This document shows positions 54,296 through 63,788 of a DNA stretch of 64,000 nt, piece by piece. Each line of letters opens with the position of its first letter. The stretch's first letter is position 1. Source of the DNA: Nansenia antarctica (Eukaryota; Chordata; Actinopteri; Argentiniformes; Microstomatidae); NCBI GenBank assembly GCA_963989245.1, contig OZ022353.1:26548024-26612023 (forward strand). The letters run 5' to 3'. The notes beneath the pieces were generated by a model that was not told the origin of the DNA, ran no database searches, and was given only the letters and a program-made list of their open reading frames with translations. The position numbers and the translations under genes were made by a program.

Positions 54296-56032
54296 GTGGG
54301 AAATAAGGAGCTTCTGGCGATCCACGCCGGCCTCGGAGAGTGGAGACACTGGCTGGAAGGAGCGAAGCTGCCGTTCCTCGTGTGGTCTGACCATAAAAAC
54401 CTGACCTACATGAAGACGGCGAAGAGGCTGAACTCCAGACAGGCACGCTGGGCCCTCTTCTTCAGCCGGTTCGACTACACCCTCACCTACCGCCCGGGGT
54501 CCAAGAACGTCAGGGCTGACGCCCTCTCCCGGCTGTTCCCGGGGGAGCCCCCTGAGGTTCCGGGGACCCTGGACACCATCCTTCCCCCAGCCCGGGTGGT
54601 GGGTGTCGTCACCTGGGCCATCGAATCGGTGGTAAGGCAGGCCCAGCGTGCCCAACCCGACCCTGGCAATGGACCTTGGCACCGGCTGTTCGTGCCCCCG
54701 GCTGTCCGGTCACAAGTGCTAGAGTGGGGTCACTCTAGCCATTTCGCCCCGTGTCACCCCGGCGTCCACCGGACGGCGGAGTTCATCAGCCGGCGGTTCT
54801 GGTGGCCCACTCTCCTGGGGGACGTCAGGGAGTTCGTGGGTGCTTGCACCGTCTGCTCCCGGAGCAAGGCCTCCCATCGCCCGCCTGCAGGGCTCCTGTG
54901 CCCCCTTCCCATCCCCGGTCGGCCGTGGTCTCACATAGCCCTGGACTTTGTTGCGGGCCTCCCCATGTCCAGGGGAAAGGACACCATCCTGACCATTGTC
55001 GACCGTTTCTCCAAGGCGGTCCACTTCGTTGCTCTCCCCAAGCTCCCCTCCGCGGCCGAGCTCCTCACGCTCCATGTGGTTCGGCTCCATGGGATCCCCC
55101 ACAACATTGTGTCCGACCGGGGGCCCCAATTCATATCTAAGGTGTGGCAGGCCTTCTGCAAGGGGATTGGGGCCACGGTTAGCCTCACCTCCGGGTACCA
55201 CACCCAATCCAACGGGCAGGCTGAGCGAGCCAACCAGGCCATGGAGACGGCTCTGCGGTGCATCACCACTAGCAACCCCGCCTCCTGGGCCAAGTACCTG
55301 CCTTGGGTGGAGTATTCTCTGAACACCATGGAGAGTTCCGCCACAGGTATGTCCCCGTTTGAGTGTTCCCTCGGTTATCAACCGCCTCTATTTCCCCAAC
55401 AGGAGCTGGAGGTGGCGGTCCCATCCACCAGGGTCCACCTCCGCCGGTGTCGGCGCATCTGGAGAACAGCCCGGGCCGCTCTGCTGCGAGCCACTGAGCG
55501 GTCCCGTCGATGCGCCAACCGGCGGAGGGTGCCGGCCCCGGCCTATCAACCTGGCCAGAAGGTCTGGCTATTGGCCCGGGACCTGCCCCTCCAGACCTCC
55601 CAGACCTCCTCACGTAAGCTTAACCCACGCTACGTCGGTCCCTATACCGTCGACCGCGTCATTAATGATTCTGCGGTGCGTTTGAACCTCCCGGCCGCTC
55701 TCAAGGTCCACCCTGTGTTCCACGTGTCCCTGCTCAAACCCTTCTCCACCAGCCCCCTGTCACCCCCTGCTCCAGCTCCCCCGCCCCCCCAGGTCCTGGA
55801 GGATGGCGACCCTGTGTGGTCGGTGGACCGTCTACTTGCCGTCCGCCGTAGGGGACGGGGGTTCCAGTATCTGGTGGACTGGGTGGGCTACGGCCCCGAA
55901 GACCGGAGTTGGGTGCCCCCGTCCTATCTCGCTGATCCTGCTCTGCTGGACGAGTTCTACCGGGCAGGTGTTTACAATCTTAGGAGGAGAGACCTGCATA
56001 AAAGGCCCCACAACCTGCCGTCTGATGCTTGA
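54296..56032 (+). pseudogene. pol: Chromovirus Pol, RNase H-integrase-chromodomain part
   Basis: This continues pol in another frame after the indels near 54,250-54,290. RNase H resumes at GNKELLAIHAGLGEWRHWLEG. Integrase has the zinc module (HPGVHRTAEF to CTVCSRSK), ALDFVAGLP with the first catalytic D, SDRGPQF with the second, and SNGQAERANQ with the E. A GPY/F-type module (YVGPYTVDRV) leads to a chromodomain (FQYLVDWVGYGPEDRSWVP) in the last 60 residues. In chromoviruses the chromodomain steers integration to marked chromatin. No ATG applies, since it was part of one polyprotein. Confidence 0.9.
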
Positions 56033-56054
56033 TCAATCTGATCCCCAGTGTCCA

Positions 56055-56310
56055 CTCCTGCCTGCCTGCCTGCCTGCCTGCCCTGCCTACCCTCCTGCCT
56101 GCCTGTCGACTACTCCTCCTGCCTAAACCCCTGCCTGCCTAACGACTACTCCTCCTGCCGAAGCCCCTGCCTGCCTAACGACTACTCCTCCTGCCTAAGC
56201 CCCTGCCTGCCTGCCGACTACCCCCTCCTGCCTAAAGCCCCTGCCTGCCTGCCGACTATCCCCTCCTGCCTAAGTACCCCTGCCTACCTGCCGACTACCC
56301 CCCCATTATT
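56055..56310 (+). repeat. GC-rich minisatellite after chromovirus pol
   Basis: About six units of roughly 36-38 bp carry CCTGCCTGCC and CGACTACTCCTCCTGCC. Variation between units is modest. It lies in the element's 3' untranslated region. Confidence 0.85.
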
Positions 56311-56344
56311 ACCCTAGTCTCTGTGTCTGTCTGTTCTGGGGTAC

Positions 56345-56378
56345 TGCCACATTTGACCGCTTGATTCAGGCCGTAACA
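56345..56378 (+). repeat. Possible chromovirus LTR remnant
   Basis: After CTGGGGTAC (polypurine-like), a 34-bp piece starts TGCCACAT and ends CCGTAACA, TG...CA borders like those of related LTRs but far too short. If real it is internally deleted. Confidence 0.3.
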
Positions 56379-56792
56379 GGATGTGCCATTTTTGATGGAG
56401 AGCAGTGAGCGGGAGACTCATCAAGGACATGTAGTTGACTAATGCAGTGGACAGCTGTTGTTTCTCCAGCGTTCCTGTCACATCGGATTTCGGAACGCTA
56501 TAAAAATAAATCTCTGCTCCTTGTAAGTCATTTTTCCATGTTTCCCTTTGATGGCATAAAATTGGCCGTAAATTTAACTAAAGTTCAGCCGCGAAGTTGT
56601 TGCACTGTTGTCCTATATCAGTGCAGACTGGCAGGATAGGAGCACAGGTTTCATACAGGTTAGAGCACCGTTATTCTGACAAGGTCTGATAATGAAGCAC
56701 TGTTCTTTTTTATTTGATGACTTGTTTGATCGATTGAAAGGTTTTACGCTAAGTTGTGAATGAATCGCGAGCGTCAATGCTTTTCTATGATA
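56379..56792. other. Unassigned AT-rich sequence
   Basis: No gene, RNA or recognisable repeat seen. Reading frames under 70 codons lack features. Confidence 0.5.
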
Positions 56793-57248
56793 CTACTGAT
56801 GACGTATCAGGGTCTTGAAGGGTTGTCCCATTTCATTGGGAAATATTTCAACCACTATGGCTTGTGGCTCTGTTCCGAGGCCTTGGCTCAAAATCGAGTG
56901 GCACTCGAAAACGAGCCATAGGGGTAGAAAAGGGAATCGGGATTGGGCCCAAATCTCAAACTCTCGGTCTAATTTCTTAAGGTCAAACTCTTGCTTTGCG
57001 CGCTCCATCGCAAACTCAAGCTTTCTAAGCTCCAGCTGATTAGCAAAATCAAGTCCACCTGTGCTCTCCTCCTTACTTGGGAGATCCCGAACAGAAATTT
57101 CAAAAACAACAACAACTACAATTAAAGCCTCAATCAGCTCCTCTCTCTGCTGTCGTTTCCTCGCACCTGGTCTAATTTTAACCCCATATTTATCCGCTAT
57201 TGCCGATAAGTCAGCTTTAGTACATGCAAGACAACGCAAACTGGACAA
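56793..57248 (-). pseudogene. Fragment of a retrotransposon Gag-like protein
   Basis: The 151-codon minus-strand frame has a SAP-like start (CTKADLSAIADKYGVKIRPGARK, then REELIEAL). A valine run encoded by a GTT-like microsatellite and a charged helical stretch (LELRKLEFAMERAKQEFDLKK) follow. I recognise this combination from the N-termini of fish LTR-retrotransposon Gag proteins, but the rest of such an element is not found here. The valine run probably marks local decay. No partner gene or LTR is adjacent. Confidence 0.5.
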
Positions 57249-59251
57249 ATCAAGACACGACTACTATGAGGAACATACTGACATGATATACCTATAGCAA
57301 CGAAAATGAGGAAAAACCTCCTGTGTCAACCCAACCAGGCTACACCCTCGATTATCCACCGACCAAGTACCAGGAATCAGAAACGACGCACAAGCCTCCC
57401 TGTGCGTAAAAGTGATCCAAAGTATACCCCGAGTGTGTGAAACTTCCTCCCGGCGCATTCCGATAAACGTTACACAAAACATCCACAGATCAAACACTCG
57501 CGAAAATTAACCAGTATTGTGTGTTTTCCTACAAAAGGCCATCCCTCGAATATTTCCATCCCTCACTATTCACCCCTATATAATTAACTTCTGGCATGCA
57601 CCAGCCTCAGAGATGACTCCCGACAGGGTCTTACTAACACCCCGACCAGTATCTGGCATGCAAGTTGATACGCATACCTATCTATTTATCTCGTAAAAGA
57701 TGGGACCTAATATTTCTAAAAAGACACTTGACGGAACTGTCTTTAGGGATTTAGTTTTCCGCCTGTGAGACATTTGTGACGCACATCTAAGTTAAACCAG
57801 AACGTAAACCTGGTCACTACCAGGTTTGTTTTGAAGGATTGGTTGCATAGCAACCAAACGATCAAATACTTTGAGCCACATTCAGGTAACGAGATCTGAA
57901 ATGATCGCGAATTATGAAAACAAGCCTGAATTAGCTATAATCGAGTTTCGTGGAATACCCCCCAGCCAGCTGTGTTATCAGTTTTCCCGCAAGCTCCCTG
58001 ACTCGGTCTGCGATAGTGTTCTTGACAAGCTGACATTTTAAAAAGCCTGTTTCTGGTCAGATTCAGATTTTTTTTCATTTTCATTCACACGTGTTTCGTC
58101 AATGCCGGTAGCGCAAGTTTTTATTGACGGATGGTAGCTTGAGCTAAATCGACATACATCACAAAAGTGTAGCCCCCTCTAGCGGTTGTTGCCGTAAACA
58201 AGTGCATAATAGACTGCTTATAATAACTTGCCTTGCCTTTTGTAAAGCGGCATAGAATATTATTATAAGCAAATTATATCCTTTGCAAGCTCTCGCGGGC
58301 CGCATAAAATGAGCTGCCGGGCCACATTCTTGAGTTTGTCACATGCATTAGACAAAGTTGGGCAAAGCTAAAAATTGGATCAGAGAAGACCAGTCCTCTA
58401 CAGTCCAATCCTTATGGTCTTTTGCAAACCTCATGGCATGGCTCTTCTTTGCTTATCATTGATGAAGGGATTTTTTTTCTAGCTTTGCACATCTTCAGCC
58501 CTGCCCCAACGAGTCTGTTTCGTCTTCGCCGTGCACTTCACCCCAGCTGCCATTTGCCATTCCTTTTGTAGGTCACTTGATCACTTGCACATCCTACATC
58601 ATCCTTGGTCATCCTACGGTTGTCGAATGAGTTGCCGGTCATTCCGGTCAGTGGACTCATTTTCACCCTCTGCCGGTCTGTAGTTTTGTTCCCTAATGTC
58701 TGCTGCTTGACCTTGTTCTTATGAACCGCTGTCTTTTACATTTTAAGGATGGAAGCAACCTAACACTCACTGCATCACTCTGCCAGTAAAGCCAGAAGTG
58801 AACCCTTCTTTTCCTCACTCAAAACTTTTGGCATGGTCAATAGTTTTATTTTTATTGCACTTACTTTTGAGGTACTAGTAGCACTGTTTTTGCCATCCAG
58901 CTGGTCCTTTTGAAAGAGGATGACCACAGCAGTGTTTTTTATACTTTTCCTTAATAAATATGATTCGGTTCAGGTGATCACCTAATCAGTACCTCACTAA
59001 GTACAATGAGGTGTGCCTGTGTTGGAATTCAACAGACACTGGAATGGAATGAATGCCATACATACTGTAAGGCGTTCACCCGCCATATTTATGTGCAATA
59101 TGTTTTCCTCGTCCATATAAAAAGAAGGACTAGCACACTCAATTATTCACACTATTGGTTTATTTACCTTTATCTTCACAGCACCGGCAAACTCTCATCA
59201 CTATTGTGGTATACATAAACTTTACTGAAAAAAACATTCGCGCCAGAAAGG
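57249..59251. other. Intergenic sequence without recognised genes
   Basis: 2.0 kb with only short, featureless reading frames. Around 58,970-59,060 is a stretch (GGTGATCACCTAATCAGTACC and beyond) that looks like an old dispersed repeat, family not identified. Confidence 0.5.
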
Positions 59252-59453
59252 GTATATATGTTACGGTACATGTGGGAAAACTAGTGTTAGGGTTAGGTGC
59301 TAGGGTGCTACGGTTAAGGTTAGGGTTAGGATTAGGGGTAGGGTTAGGGGTAGGGTTAGACATGCCAGCATGTACCAAGTGGACGTAGCACATAACCCTA
59401 ATCCTAGTTTTCCCACTTGTACCGTATTCCCACATGTACCGTAACATATATAC
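59252..59453. repeat. Foldback element with telomere-like core
   Basis: A perfect 26-bp inverted repeat (59252-59277 with 59428-59453) encloses a core rich in TTAGGG and TAGGGGTAGGG variants (59284-59359). Inner arms continue as imperfect complements, GTGGGAAAACTAG against CTAGTTTTCCCAC, and the right arm has an extra duplicated ACCGTATTCCCAC-like piece. No target duplication found. Confidence 0.85.
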
Positions 59454-60094
59454 ATAAGCATCACGTGATCCACATGTCACATATACACATAGCAATAGAG
59501 CTTGCGCCTCTGACGTAAGCAGCAAGCACGATGCAATGCATTGTGGGAAAATTAGGCAGGAAGCAATTGTTTTGAAATAGATAGAATGACTATCTAATGG
59601 TATAACACAGCTACATTTGTGTAAACATCGAATGGAATGAACATAAAGCTACACTGCAAACTAGTTAGGTAAAGTGGCTTTGTAACTTCTCAAGTAATGT
59701 ATTCAAACAGTCAAGTAATACATTCAAAGACTGAATCCAAGGCACTGGCGTTGACAGGGTCTGGTGAACTTGCGAACAACACGCTCACTCGAAAGGTATT
59801 GTGTCAACAACATCTAAATGTTAAAGTACCCACTCGATATAATAAACAACAGTTTAACGATCACTAAATACTCATAATTTGTGGATTGGATTGATTCACT
59901 AGACTTGACAACATAGTTTCGTTTTAGGTTGTGTTCAAAAGCAAGAACTGTGTGTTTATCTAGTTATGTGTTTTTAGCATGTCGATGTTCTCTCTACATG
60001 TTGTTATGTTATTAAAATACAGTTTAGACGTTCGTAGCGATGTGTTTTGTTAGCCGCTAGCTGTGGCTGCGTTGAAAGCCCAATTTAGAGTCAC
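59454..60094. other. Intergenic sequence, nothing recognised
   Basis: AT-rich, with no frame above 65 codons and no clear repeat family. Confidence 0.5.
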
Positions 60095-60183
60095 CAGGGT
60101 TGCCAGATGGGGCGAGTTACCGATTTAGCGGTAAGTTATAAACTGGTTAGGCTGTAAATTGTCAATCCCATCTGGCAACCCTG
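60095..60183. mobile_element. 89-bp hAT-type MITE
   Basis: 17-bp perfect terminal inverted repeats, CAGGGTTGCCAGATGGG and its complement, bound 89 bp. Flanks AGAGTCAC (60087-60094) and AGAGTCAG (60184-60191) agree at 7 of 8 positions, as an 8-bp hAT target duplication would. It is non-coding. Confidence 0.85.
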
Positions 60184-60472
60184 AGAGTCAGGGGTGTACC
60201 AACATTCAAACACGCCTGTCGTGTTACATTTTTCTCCGATTCCAATGTATGACACATCATTTGAAAGTAGTTTAAGCACATGCAAAAAAACTGAAAAATG
60301 ACTTTGCCTTCTGGTTGCACATTTCACCAGACCGCGTCACCTATGTGTTATAGTCCGGGTAATATGTGATAAAATAGTTCACTTTTTCATAAAAGCACAA
60401 AACTTGGTACACTTGTACAGTTTGGGGTCCTGAACATTTTCAGACGTGGAGCCCTCGCAAAAACTCCTCCTA

Positions 60473-60790
60473 GTGGCCATGGCGGCCATTTTCCTTTCCG
60501 CCATAGCCGCATTGTGTATTTTGCTTCATATCTCCTGAACCAAACATGATAACACCGAACAAATGATGTCTACCCTCATGTTTTGAAGGTCAAGGATTAA
60601 AATGATACCATATACAACATCATGAAGTGTTCAGGTGGCCATGGCGGGCATTTTCCTTTCCGCCATAGCCGAATAATGTATTTTGCTTCATATCTCCTCA
60701 ACCAAACATGATAACACTGATCAAATGATGTCTACCCATGTTTTGAAGGTCAAGGATTACAATGATACCATACACAACATCATAGCATGT
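60473..60790. repeat. Tandem 162-bp duplication
   Basis: Two adjacent copies start GTGGCCATGGCGG at 60473 and 60635 and stay about 90% alike, including CATTTTCCTTTCCGCCATAG and GAAGGTCAAGGATTA. Non-coding. Confidence 0.85.
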
Positions 60791-60969
60791 TCTGGTGAAT
60801 AGTTAGTGGTGAAATCAGTGACGTTGTGAGAATGATTAAAATGAAATCGCAGTATCTGAGAATATGCATATTCAATTTTCATAATATATTTCATATAGTG
60901 GTGATTCACATTAAGTTAATAGGAGAGACATTCACCAAGACGTGTTTGTACCTTTAAGAGTGGGGGTTA

Positions 60970-61018
60970 AAGCAAACTGCGACACTTTAAATGAAGCAAA
61001 CTGCGACACTTTAAATGA
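60970..61018. repeat. Two 24-bp tandem units
   Basis: AGCAAACTGCGACACTTTAA is present twice at a 24-bp period. Confidence 0.85.
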
Positions 61019-61084
61019 ATGTGCAATAACACTATGTGCAATATGACAACCCTAGTCGTCTATCTGTACAGTATAGTATAGTGG

Positions 61085-61254
61085 ATAGTGTACATAGCCT
61101 TTATTTATGTAAACCAGCTCCTTTCCCTTCTTGTTTTTTTAGTTTTTTTTTCTTTCCTAGCACCAGGGGAGCCACCCCTCCCAAATTTCGTTGTTTGGTA
61201 CCTGTACTATAGCAATGACAATAAAGACCATTCATTCATTCATTCATTCATAAA
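61085..61254 (+). mobile_element. LINE 3' tail
   Basis: GGGGAGCCACCCCTCCC, then AATTTCGTTGT, CAATGACAATAAAG and an (ATTC)n tail at about 61,231-61,251 resemble the 3' ends of fish L2-like LINEs. No coding part remains; the upstream limit is approximate. Confidence 0.55.
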
Positions 61255-61391
61255 GGGGCAAGGGTTTCCGGTTCCGGGTGATGTTATTGTTGTTGTCACT
61301 GAGTGTATGTTAGCATGTAGCAGAAAGTGAGAGAAGTAAACAACCTCGACTCCAACCTACGTCTGTCGTCTCCTTGTTGCAACTCCCACAT

Positions 61392-61405
61392 TGGTGACCC
61401 TGACG
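61392..61405 (+). promoter_or_regulatory. Primer binding site, tRNA-Trp type
   Basis: TGGTGACCCTGACG matches the complement of the tRNA-Trp 3' end at 13 of 14 bases, two bases after the presumed LTR end CA. Confidence 0.75.
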
Positions 61406-61417
61406 AAAGCGAACGAG

Positions 61418-62188
61418 ATGTCTGTCAACGAGAACGCCGGTAACGCCGCCGCGTTGCCCACAGCGCCCGCACCGGACTATGCTAACATCTACGCTGCAAC
61501 CGTCAAGCTGCCCGACTTTTGGCAGCAGAACCCACGGCCGTGGTTTCATCACATCGAAGCCCAATTCCGGCTGAGAGGAATAACGCAGGATGGGACTAAA
61601 TACTTCCATGTGGTGTCTGCGTTAGATGCTTCGACAACGGCACGAGCGATGATGCTGTTGGAGGATCCACCGGCTGTCGGCAAGTACGATGCACTAAAGA
61701 CATTCCTGCTAAAACTTTATGAGCTGTCAGAACTAGAGAAAGCAGACCGCCTGCTGTCACTCAATGGCCTCGGCGATGGCAAACCGTTGGAGTTGATGGA
61801 GAGAATGTTGTCTGTGCTGGGATCAGCTGATCCCTCGTTCCTGTTCACACACATTTTTCTGCGGCAGCTCCCGGCGCCTGTGCGCACAGCACTGGCCAGT
61901 TCCCCCCTCTCCTCCACCAAGGATTATCGTTCTCTGGCTGCTGAGGCCGACAGGGTGTACCTCGCTAACCGGCAGCAGTTTATCCATGCGCTGCTGCCCC
62001 ACCCAGACCACTCGACCCCACCTCCACCCCTGGAGGACTATACAGACACCGCGGCCGCGGTGACGGCCCGCCGCCAAGCCGACGACGGGCTCTGTTACTA
62101 CCATGCAAGGTTTGGGTCCAAGGCCAAGCAGTGTCGCAAGCCATGCAGTTTCAGGGTACAGGGAAACGCCAGGGCCGGCGCTCATTAG
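61418..62188 (+). CDS. gag: Gag of CsRn1-like element
   Basis: From the ATG at 61418 the protein has 256 residues, starting MSVNENAGNAAAL. The region around LPDFWQQNPRPWFHHIEAQF, then TKYFHVVSALD and LFTHIFLRQLP, is the typical capsid part of this Gag family. It ends with a cysteine/histidine cluster CYYHARFGSKAKQCRKPC instead of a standard zinc knuckle. The frame is open from 61391, but earlier codons lie in the primer site. GGGAAAC near its end directs -1 frameshifting. The frame is intact although pol is deleted. Confidence 0.85.
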   Translation: MSVNENAGNAAALPTAPAPDYANIYAATVKLPDFWQQNPRPWFHHIEAQFRLRGITQDGTKYFHVVSALDASTTARAMMLLEDPPAVGKYDALKTFLLKLYELSELEKADRLLSLNGLGDGKPLELMERMLSVLGSADPSFLFTHIFLRQLPAPVRTALASSPLSSTKDYRSLAAEADRVYLANRQQFIHALLPHPDHSTPPPPLEDYTDTAAAVTARRQADDGLCYYHARFGSKAKQCRKPCSFRVQGNARAGAH

Positions 62189-62206
62189 CGGCTATGGGCG
62201 CCGGCC
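62161..62206 (+). promoter_or_regulatory. -1 frameshift signal with GC hairpin
   Basis: GGGAAAC (62161-62167), in register G GGA AAC with gag, is followed after 5 nt by a perfect 9-bp stem, GGCCGGCGC (62173-62181) with GCGCCGGCC (62198-62206). The gag stop lies in the loop. The -1 frame continues as GKRQGRRSL into protease. Confidence 0.82.
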
Positions 62207-63041
62207 GTGACTGCAAGCTGTTGTTCGTCGCCGACTCCTTATCTGGCCGGCGGTTGCTGGTCGACTCGGGCGCTCAACGCAGCATCCTGCCAGTGCAGGC
62301 CGTGGACACCATGGCCGGCGGACACAGCCCCCAGATGGACGCCGCTAATGGCACACCCATACGAATAATTTGGCATCAGGTATGTGGAAGTGTGTTTTGA
62401 TGGGCGCCGTTTCGGCTGGGACTTTGTTATGGCTGCTATATCCACGCCACTTCTGGGCGCGGACTTCCTCTGTGCTTTTAACCTGCTGGTGGATATTAAG
62501 AACTGTCGCCTGGTCGATGCCCTCTCTTTTGCTTCGTACCCCTGCACATCCAGATGCTGCAGCTCCCTGGTCGGCCGCCTCTCATAGAACTGTGTTCCGG
62601 GGCATTGTGAATGACCTCGTCCCCATTCCGACATCACGTCACTGCCTCCCCCAGTCCTACGTCCCCAGGGACGTGCCATTGGCTAAGTACGTTTTCATCC
62701 GACACGACAGCCATCGGGCTCCGCTGCGGCCCCCCTACGACGGGCCCTTCTGTGTCCTGGAGGCGGGCGCTAAGCACTTTGTGGTGGACATGGGGGGCAG
62801 GTCAGAGCGGGTCGCTATAGACCGTCTCAAGCCTGATCACTTGAACATTGACGAGCCAGTTCAGTTGGCCCTACCCCCGCGGAGGGGGCGGCCCCCTGCC
62901 CCAACCTCTGTCCCTGCCCCAACCTCTGTCCCTGCCCCAGTCCCTTCCATGGCCCGGGCTCCAGTTCCAGTTCTCACCCTTAATCCCCCTCCTGCAAAGC
63001 GCAGCCGTTTCGGCCGCTTGATCCGCCCCCCGCCACGTTAA
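62189..63041 (+). pseudogene. pol: CsRn1-like Pol remnant (protease and C-terminus only)
   Basis: Protease starts in the -1 frame with LLVDSGAQRSILP (about 62,258). A one-base-equivalent indel near 62,365-62,378 moves its second half (DGRRFGWDF, LLGADFLCAFNLLV) to another frame. At about 62,520-62,610 it jumps to the end of pol in a third frame: VPRDVPLAKYVFIRHD, then PPYDGPFCVLEAG and DRLKPDHL, the GPY/F-type module, and a Pro-rich tail with a duplicated PAPTSV unit. The whole RT-RNase H-integrase core is absent. Confidence 0.82.
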
Positions 63042-63592
63042 CTGTAGTACTGTTCATGGATTGCCTGTTCAGTTGGACTTTTAATGGTTTATAACAATCA
63101 GACCTGTAGTGAACAAATCTGTGCTATAGCAAACTCGGATTCTTTTATGGATAGAGTTAACTTCCCTCTGCTAAAGTAATAAATTGATATATGACATGAA
63201 AACAATGGCTTGAATCATCAGTAAACTGTATTTCCAAATCACATGAAAGTTCATAACAAAGATATACAACACAAATAGCAATCCCTAACCAGTCCCGTTT
63301 GTCCGCAATGCGAACTATAGCTGGATCAAGGATGAGTCTCAACAACCCTAGCCTATTAGGCCATTTCGTGATATCACGTGATACATTTCTAAATAATCCC
63401 TATTCAATGTGACTTACCAGTGTACTGGGTGGATGGGGATGAAAGGTAACTGTCCAGATGTAATTTTGTCCAAAACATCTTGGTGCTGTGTGAATGAATG
63501 AACATACATTTAATGTATTAGTAATGAAACAATCAATATGAACATTTAAAAATAACAATGATGTAATTGTGGCTCATACTTGCAGTAGCCTG
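63042..63592. other. Unassigned AT-rich sequence
   Basis: No gene or repeat family recognised; no match to the CsRn1-like 5' LTR end seen. Confidence 0.5.
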
Positions 63593-63788
63593 AGGTAGAG
63601 GTGGTCCTCACGGAGGAGGTAGAGGTGGTCCTCACGGAGGATGTGGTAGAGGTGGTCCTCTCTGAGGATGTGGTAGAGGTGGTCCTCACGGAGGATGTGG
63701 TAGAGGTGGTCCTCACGGAGGATGTAGCAGGGCTGGACAGGGACTTATGTACAGGGGAACAGGCCCTCACGGAGGACGTAGCAGGGCT
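63593..63788. repeat. 27-bp minisatellite
   Basis: About five units of GTAGAGGTGGTCCTCACGGA plus GGATGTG (one unit has CTCTGAG, the first is shortened to 24 bp). A longer diverged part with GCAGGGCT and CCTCACGGAGGA follows. It reads through in frame on both strands because 27 is a multiple of three; not a gene. Confidence 0.9.

Larger units (their letters stand above)
52362..56378 (+). mobile_element. Truncated chromovirus (Ty3/gypsy with chromodomain)
   Basis: The element holds the 3' part of gag, then pol with protease, reverse transcriptase, RNase H, integrase and a C-terminal chromodomain, a GC-rich minisatellite and a possible LTR remnant. It lacks a 5' LTR, primer site and the first part of gag: its left end is cut exactly at the hAT terminus. 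Several indels inactivate pol. High GC sets it apart from the AT-rich satellite. The gag/pol overlap retains a strong frameshift signal. Confidence 0.9.
61276..63041 (+). mobile_element. Internally deleted CsRn1-like Ty3/gypsy element
   Basis: A 5' LTR end (ACTCCCACA, ending 61390) precedes a tRNA-Trp-type primer site, an intact gag, a protease in the -1 frame, and then only the very C-terminal end of pol. Reverse transcriptase, RNase H and integrase are deleted. tRNA-Trp priming and the CYYHARFG...C-type Gag end fit the CsRn1 clade. The LTR start is unclear (61276 is a guess) and no 3' LTR is recognisable. A non-autonomous remnant. Confidence 0.75.

Noticed and set aside
53856..55381. Minus-strand frames of 130-220 codons in the chromovirus
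   Set aside because: Antisense shadows caused by high GC and strong codon bias of pol.
56442..56639. 65-codon frame after the chromovirus
   Set aside because: No recognisable domain or neighbours to support it.
59284..59359. Chromosome end (telomere)
   Set aside because: The tract is short, degenerate, enclosed by inverted arms and followed by more than 4 kb of ordinary DNA.
61391..61417. Extended N-terminus of CsRn1-like Gag
   Set aside because: These codons lie over the primer binding site; the ATG at 61418 is the plausible start.
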